Source: Roseomonas sp.
GTDB lineage: Bacteria > Pseudomonadota > Alphaproteobacteria > Acetobacterales > Acetobacteraceae
Direction of reading: 5' to 3'
Assembly: GCA_020249285.1 (NCBI GenBank)
Contig: JADCFX010000061.1
Location: 1 to 64,000 of the forward strand
Length of the DNA: 64,000 nucleotides
The position numbers and the translations under genes are program-made. The notes beneath the pieces were generated by a model. The model ran no database searches and was not told the origin of the DNA. It saw only the letters and a list, made by a program, of their open reading frames with translations. Below are positions 9,284 to 18,722 of the stretch, in pieces (the stretch's first letter is position 1; each line of letters starts with the position of its first letter).

Positions 9284-9492
9284 AGCGTGATGGGGAAGCG
9301 GGCCTCCCCCCGAACGATTTCGCCCCTATAATTGCCTCCGCTCCCGGACGCAATCTCTGGCGTTGACGTCGGGGGCCCACCCGTCTATACGCGCGCTCTT
9401 TCCGGCCCGGCGCTCTGCGCCCGGGGCGGGCGGCTTTTGCCATCGGTAAAGGCCGGCCAGACACGCTTTTGAAAGAGTTTCGGGGCATCCCC

Positions 9493-9810
9493 ATGACCTA
9501 TGCAGTAATCCGCACCGGCGGGAAACAATATCGCGTCACGCCAGACGCCGTGCTCACCGTCGAACGGCTTGATGCCGAACCGGGCGCCAGTGTTACCCTG
9601 CATGATGTGCTCGCCATCGCGACCGAAGCGGGGCTTTCCATTGGCGCGCCCACCGTGCCTGGCGCCAGCGTGACGGCGACCGTGGTGGAACAGAATCGCG
9701 GCGACCGTATCCTGATCTTCAAGAAGCGCCGCCGGCAGAATAGCCGCCGCAAGAATGGCCATCGCCAGCACCAGACCGTGCTGCGTATCGCCTCCATCAA
9801 CGCAGCCTGA
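9493..9810 (+). CDS. rplU: 50S ribosomal protein L21
   Basis: Product of 105 residues beginning [15 protein letters not shown], the invariant L21 start, with a basic C-terminal RNA-binding segment ([16 protein letters not shown]). It binds 23S rRNA in the large subunit. I chose ATG 9493 over an in-frame TTG at 9469 because L21 normally begins immediately before the YAVI strand. It is the first gene of a short operon with rpmA 18 bases downstream, the almost universal bacterial arrangement. The promoter should lie between tRNA-Ser and this start. Confidence 0.97.
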   Translation: MTYAVIRTGGKQYRVTPDAVLTVERLDAEPGASVTLHDVLAIATEAGLSIGAPTVPGASVTATVVEQNRGDRILIFKKRRRQNSRRKNGHRQHQTVLRIASINAA

Positions 9811-9828
9811 TCGGAAAGGAACCCAGCC

Positions 9829-10098
9829 ATGGCACATAAGAAAGCAGGCGGTTCGTCGCGCAATGGTCGCGATTCCGCGGGTAAGCGCCTCGGCGTGAAG
9901 CTGTTCGGTGGGCAGACCGTGAATGCCGGCTCCATCATCGTGACCCAGCGCGGCACGAAGATGATCCCAGGCGCCAATGTCTATGCCGGCCGCCAGCACA
10001 GCCTGCATGCAGCAGTTGATGGTCGCGTGGTATTTGAACGCAAGGGTGAAGACCGCGTGCATGTTAACGTGCAACCGCTGCCACTGGCGGCAGAATAA
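9829..10098 (+). CDS. rpmA: 50S ribosomal protein L27
   Basis: Product of 89 residues beginning [16 protein letters not shown], the conserved N-terminus that reaches toward the peptidyl transferase centre. It continues with the L27 core GVKLFGGQ and ITQRGTK-like VTQRGTK. It lies 18 bases after rplU with AAAGGA as ribosome binding site. A rho-independent terminator follows at 10126, so rplU-rpmA can be transcribed separately from obgE. Confidence 0.97.
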   Translation: MAHKKAGGSSRNGRDSAGKRLGVKLFGGQTVNAGSIIVTQRGTKMIPGANVYAGRQHSLHAAVDGRVVFERKGEDRVHVNVQPLPLAAE

Positions 10099-10125
10099 TC
10101 CTAACTTTCAACCTATCCCTGAAAG

Positions 10126-10157
10126 CGAGGGTCCCTTGGGGCCCTCGTTTTGTTTTT
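10126..10157 (+). terminator. rho-independent terminator after rpmA
   Basis: CGAGGG (10126-10131) pairs with CCCTCG (10142-10147); further pairs extend inward around a very short loop. The run TTTTGTTTTT follows directly. It sits between rpmA and obgE. Confidence 0.85.
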
Positions 10158-10182
10158 GGGGACATGATGCCCCGCGGATTGA

Positions 10183-11181
<999 letters not shown>

Positions 11182-11214
11182 CAGGCCAGGCTTTCGCGTG
11201 GTAAGCGCCATTCC

Positions 11215-12342
11215 ATGATTAATCCGGCCCAGCCTTGCTTCAAGGATGCCAAGCGCATCGTGGTGAAGATCGGCTCTGCGCTGGTGGTGGATAATGCCAC
11301 CGCCGCGCCGCGCGCCGCCTGGCTTGCCTCGGTCGCTGCCGATATCGCGGCTTTGCGGGCGCGCGGGGCAGAAGTGGTGGTGGTGTCTTCGGGCGCTATT
11401 GCATTGGCGCGGAAGGCGCTTGGCCTGACACGACGGCGGCTTCGGCTGGAAGAAAAACAGGCGGCCGCGGCGGTGGGACAAATTCGGCTAGCTGGCGCCT
11501 GGCAGGAAGCGCTGGCCGCGCATGGGCTTAACGCAGCGCAATTGCTGCTGACGCTGGAAGATTCGGAAGATCGTCGGCGCTATTTGAATGCGCGCGCCAC
11601 CCTCGCCACGCTGATTAATCTCGGCTGCGTGCCGGTAATCAATGAAAACGATACCGTCGCCACGGCTGAAATTCGCTTCGGCGATAATGACCGTCTGGCG
11701 GCGCGCGTGGCCGAGATGATTCAGGCCGATGCGCTGCTGCTGCTCTCAGACATTGATGGTCTTTACACCGCTGATCCGCGCAAGGACCCGAATGCGCAGC
11801 ATTTGCCCGTGGTGGAACGCCTGACGGATGAAATCATGGCGATGGGTGGCGAACCGCCGCCTGGCTATTCCTCGGGCGGGATGCGGACAAAACTGATTGC
11901 CGCGCGCATCGCAACCGGGGCTGGGACGGCCATGGCGATTGCGCTCGGCCAACGCGACCATCCGCTGCGTGCGCTTGAAGAAGGCGCGCGTTGCACCTGG
12001 TTTCTGCCCCTGCCGGAAGGCCGCAGCGCGCGCAAGCGCTGGATTGCGGGCAGCCTGGCGCCGCTTGGCGCGCTGGTCGTGGATGCGGGCGCGGCACGGG
12101 CGCTGAAGCGTGGTTCATCGCTGCTACCGGCGGGTGTGCGCGCCGTGGAAGGCGATTTTTCGCGCGGCGATCCCGTCAGCGTGCGCGATGCTGAGGGCGT
12201 TGAAGTGGCACGCGGGCTTTCCGCCTATGATGCCGATGCGGCGCGGCTGATTGCCGGGCATCGTAGTGAAGCGCTGGAAGAAATCCTGGGCTGGCGCGGG
12301 CGGGATGAAATCATCCACCGCGATGATATGGTGCTGCTGTAA
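11215..12342 (+). CDS. proB: glutamate 5-kinase
   Basis: First enzyme of proline synthesis (glutamate to glutamyl-5-phosphate), 375 residues. The amino-acid-kinase domain shows [36 protein letters not shown] and the [10 protein letters not shown] loop. A C-terminal PUA domain occupies about 285-365 ([16 protein letters not shown]..., [12 protein letters not shown]). It starts 33 bases after obgE, which suggests co-transcription. No proA gene is visible nearby. Confidence 0.96.
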   Translation: MINPAQPCFKDAKRIVVKIGSALVVDNATAAPRAAWLASVAADIAALRARGAEVVVVSSGAIALARKALGLTRRRLRLEEKQAAAAVGQIRLAGAWQEALAAHGLNAAQLLLTLEDSEDRRRYLNARATLATLINLGCVPVINENDTVATAEIRFGDNDRLAARVAEMIQADALLLLSDIDGLYTADPRKDPNAQHLPVVERLTDEIMAMGGEPPPGYSSGGMRTKLIAARIATGAGTAMAIALGQRDHPLRALEEGARCTWFLPLPEGRSARKRWIAGSLAPLGALVVDAGAARALKRGSSLLPAGVRAVEGDFSRGDPVSVRDAEGVEVARGLSAYDADAARLIAGHRSEALEEILGWRGRDEIIHRDDMVLL

Positions 12343-12435
12343 CAGGCGCCTTGGGCGCTATACGCGCCGCATACTTCATGGCAGCCTTTGCCCCAAGCGC
12401 GGCGTAAGCCTCGCCGATAAAGGGCAAGAAACGAC

Positions 12436-13797
12436 ATGAAGGAAATACGCCTTCTCTCCACCAGTGCGATTCTGGGTTACGGCTTCCCGGAAGCGAGCCT
12501 TCAAGCCGGCATGGCCCGCGCGCCGCATGTGATTGGCGTTGATGGCGGCAGCGTTGATCCCGGCCCGCATTATCTTGGCGCGGGCGTGCCCTTTTGTTCC
12601 ACCATGGCGATCAAGCGTGATTCGCGCCTGATGCTGCGCGCCGCGATTGGCGCTGGCATCCCGTTGATGATTGGCACCTCTGGCGGCGCGGGGGGCGATC
12701 CGCATCTTGATCTGACAGCGCAGTTGGTGCGTGACATCGCCGCGGAAGAAGGGCTGCATTTCCGCATGGCGCTGATCCGCGCCGAACCACCGCGCGCCGA
12801 GTTACAGCGCCGATTGGCGGCGGGGCGTATTCACCCGCTCAGTAATCAGCCAGCGCTTACCAGCGAAACCTTGGGCCGTGCCAGCCGTGTTGTCGCCATG
12901 ATGGGGCCAGAACCCTTCATGGAGGCTTTGGATAATGGCGCGCAGGTGATTCTGGCGGGCCGCGCGAGTGATCCCGCGCCTTGGGCCGCTGCCGCGATCC
13001 GTGCGCAATTGCCGCCCGCCCCAGCCTGGTACGCCGGCAAAATGCTGGAATGCGGCGCGACACCTTCCATCCCCAAGGGCCATGATTGCCTGCTGGTGAC
13101 GGTGCGCGAAGATGGCGTGGAATGCGAACCGATGAACCCCATCCGCCGCTGCACGCCGCTTTCCATCGCCAATCATTCGCTGCATGAAAACAGCAGCCCC
13201 ATTCATCACATTGAACCAGGCGGCATGCTGGATACATCCGATTGCCGCTTTGACGCTTTGAGTGATCGCGCGGTGCGCATCAGCGGCATGCGTTGGACGC
13301 CGGCTTCGCAATACACGGTGAAGCTGGAAGGCGTGGAAATGGCTGGCTATCGCAGCATTTCCATCTGCGGCACGCGGGACCCGCTGCTGATCGCGCGCCT
13401 GCCGCTATTCCTGGAAGAGGTGCGCGGCATTGTGCGGGAAAAGGCGCAGGCTTTCGGCGCCGCGCCGGAAAGCTATACGCTCACCATCCGCACCTATGGG
13501 CTGGATGGGGTGATGGGCGCGCGTGAACCGGTGCGTGATGTCGCCGGCCATGAAGTGGGCTTTGTGATTGAGGTGATTGCCGATACGCAGGAAATCGCTG
13601 CCGCCGTGCTTGGCATTGCGCGCACCAATATGCTGCATACGGATTTCCCAGGCCGGCTTTGCCGCGAGGGCAATATGGCCTTTCCCTTCTCGCCTTCGGA
13701 TATTCCTGTCGGCCCGGTCTATCGCTTCAGCATTTATCACGTGCTGGAGTTGGATGACCCGCGCGAGATTTTCCCGATTTCCTATGAGGAGGTTTGA
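12436..13797 (+). CDS. AtuA-like (DUF1446) acyl-CoA-carboxylase-associated family protein
   Basis: Protein of 453 residues resembling the AtuA/DUF1446 family. It has a glycine-rich N-terminal block (GVDGGSVDPGPHYLGAG) and GTSGGAGGDPHLD at about 75-87. Further conserved segments are ILAGRASDPAPWAA and GKMLECGA. The family is linked to acyclic terpene and branched acyl degradation in Pseudomonas, but its biochemical activity is unclear. It is followed after eight bases by a DUF4387 protein, its usual small partner. A flavin monooxygenase follows, so the group probably breaks down a branched or oxygenated carboxylic substrate (inference). ATG 12436 was chosen because the conserved sequence begins within a few residues. 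Confidence 0.78.
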   Translation: MKEIRLLSTSAILGYGFPEASLQAGMARAPHVIGVDGGSVDPGPHYLGAGVPFCSTMAIKRDSRLMLRAAIGAGIPLMIGTSGGAGGDPHLDLTAQLVRDIAAEEGLHFRMALIRAEPPRAELQRRLAAGRIHPLSNQPALTSETLGRASRVVAMMGPEPFMEALDNGAQVILAGRASDPAPWAAAAIRAQLPPAPAWYAGKMLECGATPSIPKGHDCLLVTVREDGVECEPMNPIRRCTPLSIANHSLHENSSPIHHIEPGGMLDTSDCRFDALSDRAVRISGMRWTPASQYTVKLEGVEMAGYRSISICGTRDPLLIARLPLFLEEVRGIVREKAQAFGAAPESYTLTIRTYGLDGVMGAREPVRDVAGHEVGFVIEVIADTQEIAAAVLGIARTNMLHTDFPGRLCREGNMAFPFSPSDIPVGPVYRFSIYHVLELDDPREIFPISYEEV

Positions 13798-13805
13798 GGC
13801 AGCAA

Positions 13806-14117
13806 ATGGCTCGCATCCGTGATTTGGCGCGAATCTGCAAAAGCAAGAATGCCGGGCCTTTCGACCTGACCATTGATATCGTTTTCGACGATGCTGCGCT
13901 GTATCAGAAAGTGCGCGCTTCCGGCGTGATCACCGAAGCGCTGTTTGCGCGGCTTTATGGCGTGGCGGCGAAGGATGTGCTGCTGACGCCTTATGATGCC
14001 GCCATGGCGATCAAGGCGACCTTTCCGCGCCTGGTGCCGGCGGGGGGCATTGGCGATACAGATGTATATGGCTGCCAGCAGCATGCGCCGCTGCTTGATG
14101 TTGATATTCCTGTCTGA
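13806..14117 (+). CDS. DUF4387 family small protein
   Basis: Product of 103 residues. The segments LARICKSKNAGPFDLTIDIVF and RLYGVAAKDVLLTPYDAAMAIK match the DUF4387 family as I know it. Members almost always accompany AtuA-like genes and may be a second subunit. I set the start at ATG 13806, preceded by GAGGAGG at the end of the upstream gene. An in-frame TTG at 13794 is possible. No enzymatic motif is seen. Confidence 0.78.
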   Translation: MARIRDLARICKSKNAGPFDLTIDIVFDDAALYQKVRASGVITEALFARLYGVAAKDVLLTPYDAAMAIKATFPRLVPAGGIGDTDVYGCQQHAPLLDVDIPV

Positions 14118-14135
14118 TCCAAAGGGGTTTTTCCA

Positions 14136-15515
14136 ATGACAAGCGCCAATCGCCAAATGACCATGGTCGCCTTCCTGCAGGCGCAAAATTGCTCCAACCT
14201 GCCTGGTTCCTGGCGTCACCCCGCTTCTATGAGCGATTTTCTGACGCCGGATTACTACCAGCGCATCGCGCGCATTCTGGAAGATGGCAAGTTCCACATG
14301 GCCTTTTTCGATGATCGGCTCGCGATGCCCGATATCTATGCCAATGATTTCCGCAATACGGTGGCGCATGGCGTGCGCGCGGTGAAGCTTGATCCGCTGA
14401 CCATCGTGATGATGATGGCCGCGGCCACCAAGCGCATCGGGCTCGGCGCCACTTATTCCACCACCTATTACGAACCCTATCACGTGGCGCGGCTTTTCGC
14501 GACTGCGGACCTCATGACGCATGGGCGCGTGGCGTGGAATATCGTGACGTCATTGAACAATAGTGAAGCGCTGAATTTCGGCCATAGCGAACATCTTGAA
14601 CATGATCTGCGTTACGATCGCGCGGATGAGTTCATGGAAGTGGTCATGGGCCATTGGGGGTCTTGGGATGATGATGCGCTGATTGTGGATAAGGAATCTG
14701 GCGCCTTCGCCAAGCCAGATGGCGTGCGACGCCTTGATCATCAGGGCAAGTATTTCAAATCGCGCGGGCCCTTCACCGTGCCGCGTTCGCCGCAGGGCCA
14801 TCCGGTGTTGTTGCAGGCGGGGCAAAGCGGCCGTGGCCGCAGCTTTGCCGCGCGTTGGGGTGAGGCTGTTTTCGTGATCTATCCCAATCTGGAAAATGGC
14901 AAGAAGCAGTACCGAGAATTCCGCGCCGCCGTTGCAGCGGAAGGCCGCGACCCGGATAGCGTGAAAATCCTGCCCGCCTGCTACGCCATTCCCGCCGAAA
15001 GCGCCGATATGGCTGCCGAAAAAAAGGCAGTGATTGAAGCGACCGCAAGGCCCATTGATGGGCTGACGCTATTATCCGAAGTGCTGAACTGGGATCTTGG
15101 TAGCAAGCCCTATGATGAGCCGCTGACGGATGAGGAACTCGCGGGGCTTTCCTGGCATGGTTTTCGTGATCGCGTGATTATGCTGTCCGGCAAGAAGAAT
15201 CCAAGCGTGCGCGATTTTGTGGAGGTTTCCGGTCGCGGCACGGTACATGAACATCACGCCTTTGTCGGCACGCCGAAGCAGGTCGCGGATCAGATGGAAG
15301 AATGGTTCCATGGTGGCGCCTGCGATGGCTTTGTCATGGCGGCCACGCATATCCCCGGCGCTTATGAGGATTTCGTGCGGCTTGTTGTGCCTGAATTGCA
15401 GCGCCGAGGCGTGTTCCAGAAGGATTATCCCGGCAGCACGCTGCGCGACATCATGGGGTTGAAGCGTCCCAGCGCCGCCGAATGTCGCGCTGCCGCCCAA
15501 CCAAAAGGGACATAA
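14136..15515 (+). CDS. LLM-class flavin-dependent monooxygenase, NtaA/SnaA/DszA type
   Basis: FMN-dependent monooxygenase of 459 residues. Features of the NtaA/DszA branch are the N-terminal HPASMSDFLTPDYYQRIARIL, ATYSTTYYEPYHVARLFATAD, GRVAWNIVTSLNN and GHPVLLQAGQSGRGR. These enzymes use reduced FMN, supplied by a separate reductase, to oxygenate sulfur- or nitrogen-containing or other small organics. No flavin reductase gene is seen in the window. It sits 18 bases after the DUF4387 gene and faces the aldo/keto reductase with 14 bases between stop codons. The substrate cannot be inferred. Confidence 0.88.
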   Translation: MTSANRQMTMVAFLQAQNCSNLPGSWRHPASMSDFLTPDYYQRIARILEDGKFHMAFFDDRLAMPDIYANDFRNTVAHGVRAVKLDPLTIVMMMAAATKRIGLGATYSTTYYEPYHVARLFATADLMTHGRVAWNIVTSLNNSEALNFGHSEHLEHDLRYDRADEFMEVVMGHWGSWDDDALIVDKESGAFAKPDGVRRLDHQGKYFKSRGPFTVPRSPQGHPVLLQAGQSGRGRSFAARWGEAVFVIYPNLENGKKQYREFRAAVAAEGRDPDSVKILPACYAIPAESADMAAEKKAVIEATARPIDGLTLLSEVLNWDLGSKPYDEPLTDEELAGLSWHGFRDRVIMLSGKKNPSVRDFVEVSGRGTVHEHHAFVGTPKQVADQMEEWFHGGACDGFVMAATHIPGAYEDFVRLVVPELQRRGVFQKDYPGSTLRDIMGLKRPSAAECRAAAQPKGT

Positions 15516-15529
15516 GCCCCTCTGGCACG

Positions 15530-16507
15530 TCAGCCGTGCTGTATCTGGTTGATCATGGCAAGGGCCTCAGCCGGGAGCGGCCTTTGATTGATCGCCGCCA
15601 CAGCATGGTCCAGTTCCGCGATACTGGCCGTGCCGACCAATACCGTACTGATTTCGCGCGGCATGGCGGAAAAGCGCAGCGCCAATTCAACCAAATCCTT
15701 GGCGTAGCCAGCCTGGATCAGCGGCAACAGGCGCCGCGCCGCTTGCACATCCGCCGCATAACTGGTGCCGGAGGCAATGGGCTCCACTTTTGGCACGCCA
15801 AGGGGGCTGCGATCTTCCGAACCACTCAGCGCACCACCGGCAAGGATGCGGATGGCCATAACGCCAATCCCTGCCATCCCGGATTGATGAATAACCCCAC
15901 CCAGATCTGGCATTTGGGACCCCGCTGGCAAGGGCGTGACAGCGCTGGGGTTCAGGATGTTGTAGGGCATTTGCGCGGTGGCAAAGCCGCCTTCATCCAA
16001 AACGCGGCGCAGCATGGGCGCATCACCCAGCCCAGTAATGCCATAGAAACGAATCTTGCCTTGGTCGCGCAATTTGCGGAGTGCTGGCACGGCCTCCTGC
16101 AAGACCTGTTCGGCGGTAAAATCTGGCGCCGCGCCTGCTTGGGTGATGGGTTCGTGGAGGTGGAAGATATCCACGCTATTGCGGCCAAGCCGGGCAAGAC
16201 TGGCGTCAATGGATTGCGCGATGGTGCCTGCAATATCCCGGCGTTGCGGCCCACGGATGCGGACCTTGGTGCCGATAATCACCTCTGCGCCAAGGGCTTT
16301 CAACGCGCGGCCCAGATTGCTTTCGGATACGCCATCACCGTAAGCGGATGCCGTATCGAAATACGTAATGCCTTGGTCAATGGCGCGGCCAATGGCGCGG
16401 TCCTGTTCGGCTGCGGTGCCTTTCACCATCAAGCCGCCGATGGCACCACAACCATAGCCTAGCACGGAAACACGCAGGCCGGTCTTGCCAAGTGGTCGCT
16501 GTTCCAT
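15530..16507 (-). CDS. aldo/keto reductase
   Basis: NAD(P)H-dependent carbonyl reductase of 325 residues. The catalytic tetrad is complete: D51 and Y56 in ITYFDTASAYGDG, K81 in IIGTKV, H118 in DIFHLHEP. The N-terminal PLGKTGLRVSVLGYG is the usual first strand. It is convergent with the flavin monooxygenase and divergent from the first Bug receptor (134-base gap), so the catabolic cluster may share a regulatory region there. The substrate is unknown. Confidence 0.92.
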   Translation of the reverse strand: MEQRPLGKTGLRVSVLGYGCGAIGGLMVKGTAAEQDRAIGRAIDQGITYFDTASAYGDGVSESNLGRALKALGAEVIIGTKVRIRGPQRRDIAGTIAQSIDASLARLGRNSVDIFHLHEPITQAGAAPDFTAEQVLQEAVPALRKLRDQGKIRFYGITGLGDAPMLRRVLDEGGFATAQMPYNILNPSAVTPLPAGSQMPDLGGVIHQSGMAGIGVMAIRILAGGALSGSEDRSPLGVPKVEPIASGTSYAADVQAARRLLPLIQAGYAKDLVELALRFSAMPREISTVLVGTASIAELDHAVAAINQRPLPAEALAMINQIQHG

Positions 16508-16641
16508 CGGTCACTCTCCTATCGCTTTGTCGCCGATGCTGCGGCAGAGATGCCATGTCCGCAAGCCATGCTTGCCCTTCCTGCACGACAATGCGAGCCT
16601 GCCATTCAGCGCGCATAGACGCGGTACTGGAGGATACGCAC

Positions 16642-17622
16642 ATGATCTCTCGTCGCCTGCTGTTGGGCGCGGCGGCGCCGCTGGCTGCCACTTCCATCAT
16701 CCGCAGCGCCATGGCCTTTCCAGACCGACCCATCCGCATGATCGTGCCCTTCGCCGCTGGCGGAAATACGGATATCCTGGCCCGCCTGGTTGCTGGCCCC
16801 ATGGCGGAACGCTTGGGCAGACCAATCATCATCGAAAACCGCGCCGGCGCCGGCGGTAGCCTTGGGGCGGAATTGGTCGCCCGTGCGCCAGCCGATGGAT
16901 ATACGCTGCTTTTCGGGGCGGGCGGTCCGCTCACGGCCAATCCTGTGCTGCAAGCGAATATTCCCTATGACGTGGAGCGTGATTTTCGCGCCATTGGTCT
17001 GGTGGGTATTTTGCCCATGATTTGCCAAGTCACAGCACGCTTGCCTGCGCGCAGCTTGACGGAATTGATTGCGCTGATGCGCCAGCGTGATGGCGCCTTG
17101 ACTGTTGCAACACCTGGCAGTGGTAGCGCCGCGCATCTTGCCTTGGAATTATTGATGGCGGGCGCCAATGTGCGCGCGACCCATGTGCCCTATCGCGGTG
17201 GCAGCGCCATGGTTGCGGATTTGATCAGCGGCACGGTTGATGCGGGGATGGTGGAATTGCCCTCTGCCCTGCCGCTGCATCAGGACGGCAAGGCGCCCAT
17301 TGTCGCCATTGCCACACAAGCAAGATCCCCACGCCTGCCGGGTGTGCAAACTTTCATTGAAGCGGGTCTACCCAATTTCACTGCCGGCAGTTATGGCGGC
17401 GTATTGGCGCCAGCGGCGACGCCGGCTGAAATTATTGCCAAGCTCCATGCCGCATTGGCGGCGGTGCTGGATGAAGCCGCGACACAATCACGCATCAGTG
17501 AAGTGGGCGCCATTTTGTCGAGCCCTGAGCAACGCACACCCGATGGCTTCGCACGTTTTTTGCGTGATGAATTGGCCAATGCACGGCGCGCGGCAAGGCT
17601 TGCGGGGCTTTCGCCGTCATGA
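16642..17622 (+). CDS. Bug/TctC family periplasmic substrate-binding protein
   Basis: Periplasmic receptor of tripartite tricarboxylate transporter type, 326 residues. A Tat/Sec-like signal (MISRRLLLGAAAPLAATS) ends near AMA. The Bug core follows: RPIRMIVPFAAGGNTDILAR, then IIENRAGAGGSLGAELVARA and PADGYTLLFG. These proteins bind carboxylates or amides for TctAB-type permeases or for sensing. ATG 16642 was chosen because GGAGG lies nine bases upstream and the signal peptide begins there; the frame is open further 5'. No tctA/tctB is nearby, as is common for the very many receptors in this bacterial group. Confidence 0.93.
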   Translation: MISRRLLLGAAAPLAATSIIRSAMAFPDRPIRMIVPFAAGGNTDILARLVAGPMAERLGRPIIIENRAGAGGSLGAELVARAPADGYTLLFGAGGPLTANPVLQANIPYDVERDFRAIGLVGILPMICQVTARLPARSLTELIALMRQRDGALTVATPGSGSAAHLALELLMAGANVRATHVPYRGGSAMVADLISGTVDAGMVELPSALPLHQDGKAPIVAIATQARSPRLPGVQTFIEAGLPNFTAGSYGGVLAPAATPAEIIAKLHAALAAVLDEAATQSRISEVGAILSSPEQRTPDGFARFLRDELANARRAARLAGLSPS

Positions 17623-17733
17623 AGCAGTGTGGCCATTCCACGCTTGCTGTCTGCGGCGAAGGATGAATATCCTTGGTCATAAAGACGCATGGGCAGCAGG
17701 CCTGTGACGTTGTTTTAGGGGGAGTAAACAATC

Positions 17734-18696
17734 ATGCGCATCACACGCCGCGCCGCGCTAGGCCTTTTGGCCGCGCCACCTGTTCTTGCCCAAAGCCGTG
17801 ATTGGCCGAACCGCCCGCTGCGCCTGATCGTCCCAAGCGCCGCCGGCGGGTATGAGGTTTATGCGCGCATCCTCGCACCCCGGCTTGGTGAATTGCTCGG
17901 CCAGCCGGTGGTGGTGGAAAACAAGCCGGGGGCGAATGGCATTATCGGCATGCAGGATTTGCAGCGCAGCCGGCCGGACGGCAATACTTTCATGTTCGCC
18001 CATATCGGCGCGATTTCCATCGGTTCCAGCATCTATCCCAATATGCCCTTTGATCCGGTGGAAGAATTCGCCTCGATTTCCGTGGCGGTAACCTCGCCGC
18101 TTGTGTGGCTGGTGAACCCGTCGCAGCCCTTCAGGGCCATGCCAGAATTCATCGCCCGCGCCCGCGCGGAGCCAGGCGTTTGGCGCTATGGCAATCCATC
18201 TTCCGGCAGCATTCCTCATCTGGTCGCGGAAGAAGCCAAGCTGCGCCACCAGATTGATATGCCTGGCGTGCCCTATCGCAGCACTGTGCAATCCTTGACC
18301 GCGGTGATTGCCAATGAGGTGCCGATTACGGTGGATAGCCTTGGCGCCAGTGGCGGGCATATCGCGGGTGGTCGCTTGCGCGCTTTGGCCATGACGGGCC
18401 GCGAAAGATCGGATCGCCTGCCCGATGTGCCAACCATGATGGAACTTGGCCTTGATCAGCGCGAATGGGTCGCCTGGTATGCCTTTATTGCGCCGAAGGG
18501 AACGCCGGACGACATCATCCAAAAGCTGAACAGCGTGATCAACCAGGCGCTCCGCGAAGACGCCATCGCCACCCGCATCCGTGACCTTGGCGCTTCACCG
18601 CGCATCACCACGCCGGCTGAAATGCTTGCCTTCATCCGCGAGGAACGTGAGATCTTCGGCGCGATTGCGCGCGCCGGCAAGATCAGGGTGGAATAA
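17734..18696 (+). CDS. Bug/TctC family periplasmic substrate-binding protein
   Basis: Second receptor in tandem, 320 residues. It has a signal MRITRRAALGLLAAPPVLA with twin arginines, then RPLRLIVPSAAGGYEVYARIL, VVVENKPGANGIIG and RPDGNTFMFAH. Residues 125-290 form the second lobe. It follows the previous receptor after 111 bases and may be co-transcribed. The two copies are clearly different in sequence, so they probably recognise different ligands. The gene faces the ABC-F gene with a 26-base gap. Confidence 0.93.
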   Translation: MRITRRAALGLLAAPPVLAQSRDWPNRPLRLIVPSAAGGYEVYARILAPRLGELLGQPVVVENKPGANGIIGMQDLQRSRPDGNTFMFAHIGAISIGSSIYPNMPFDPVEEFASISVAVTSPLVWLVNPSQPFRAMPEFIARARAEPGVWRYGNPSSGSIPHLVAEEAKLRHQIDMPGVPYRSTVQSLTAVIANEVPITVDSLGASGGHIAGGRLRALAMTGRERSDRLPDVPTMMELGLDQREWVAWYAFIAPKGTPDDIIQKLNSVINQALREDAIATRIRDLGASPRITTPAEMLAFIREEREIFGAIARAGKIRVE

Positions 18697-18722
18697 GGCG
18701 CGTCTTGTTCGCGTGAACCGTT

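Noticed and set aside
15482..16462. 326-codon plus-strand frame opposite the aldo/keto reductase
   Set aside because: The reductase has its full catalytic tetrad on the minus strand; the plus frame has no recognisable motif.
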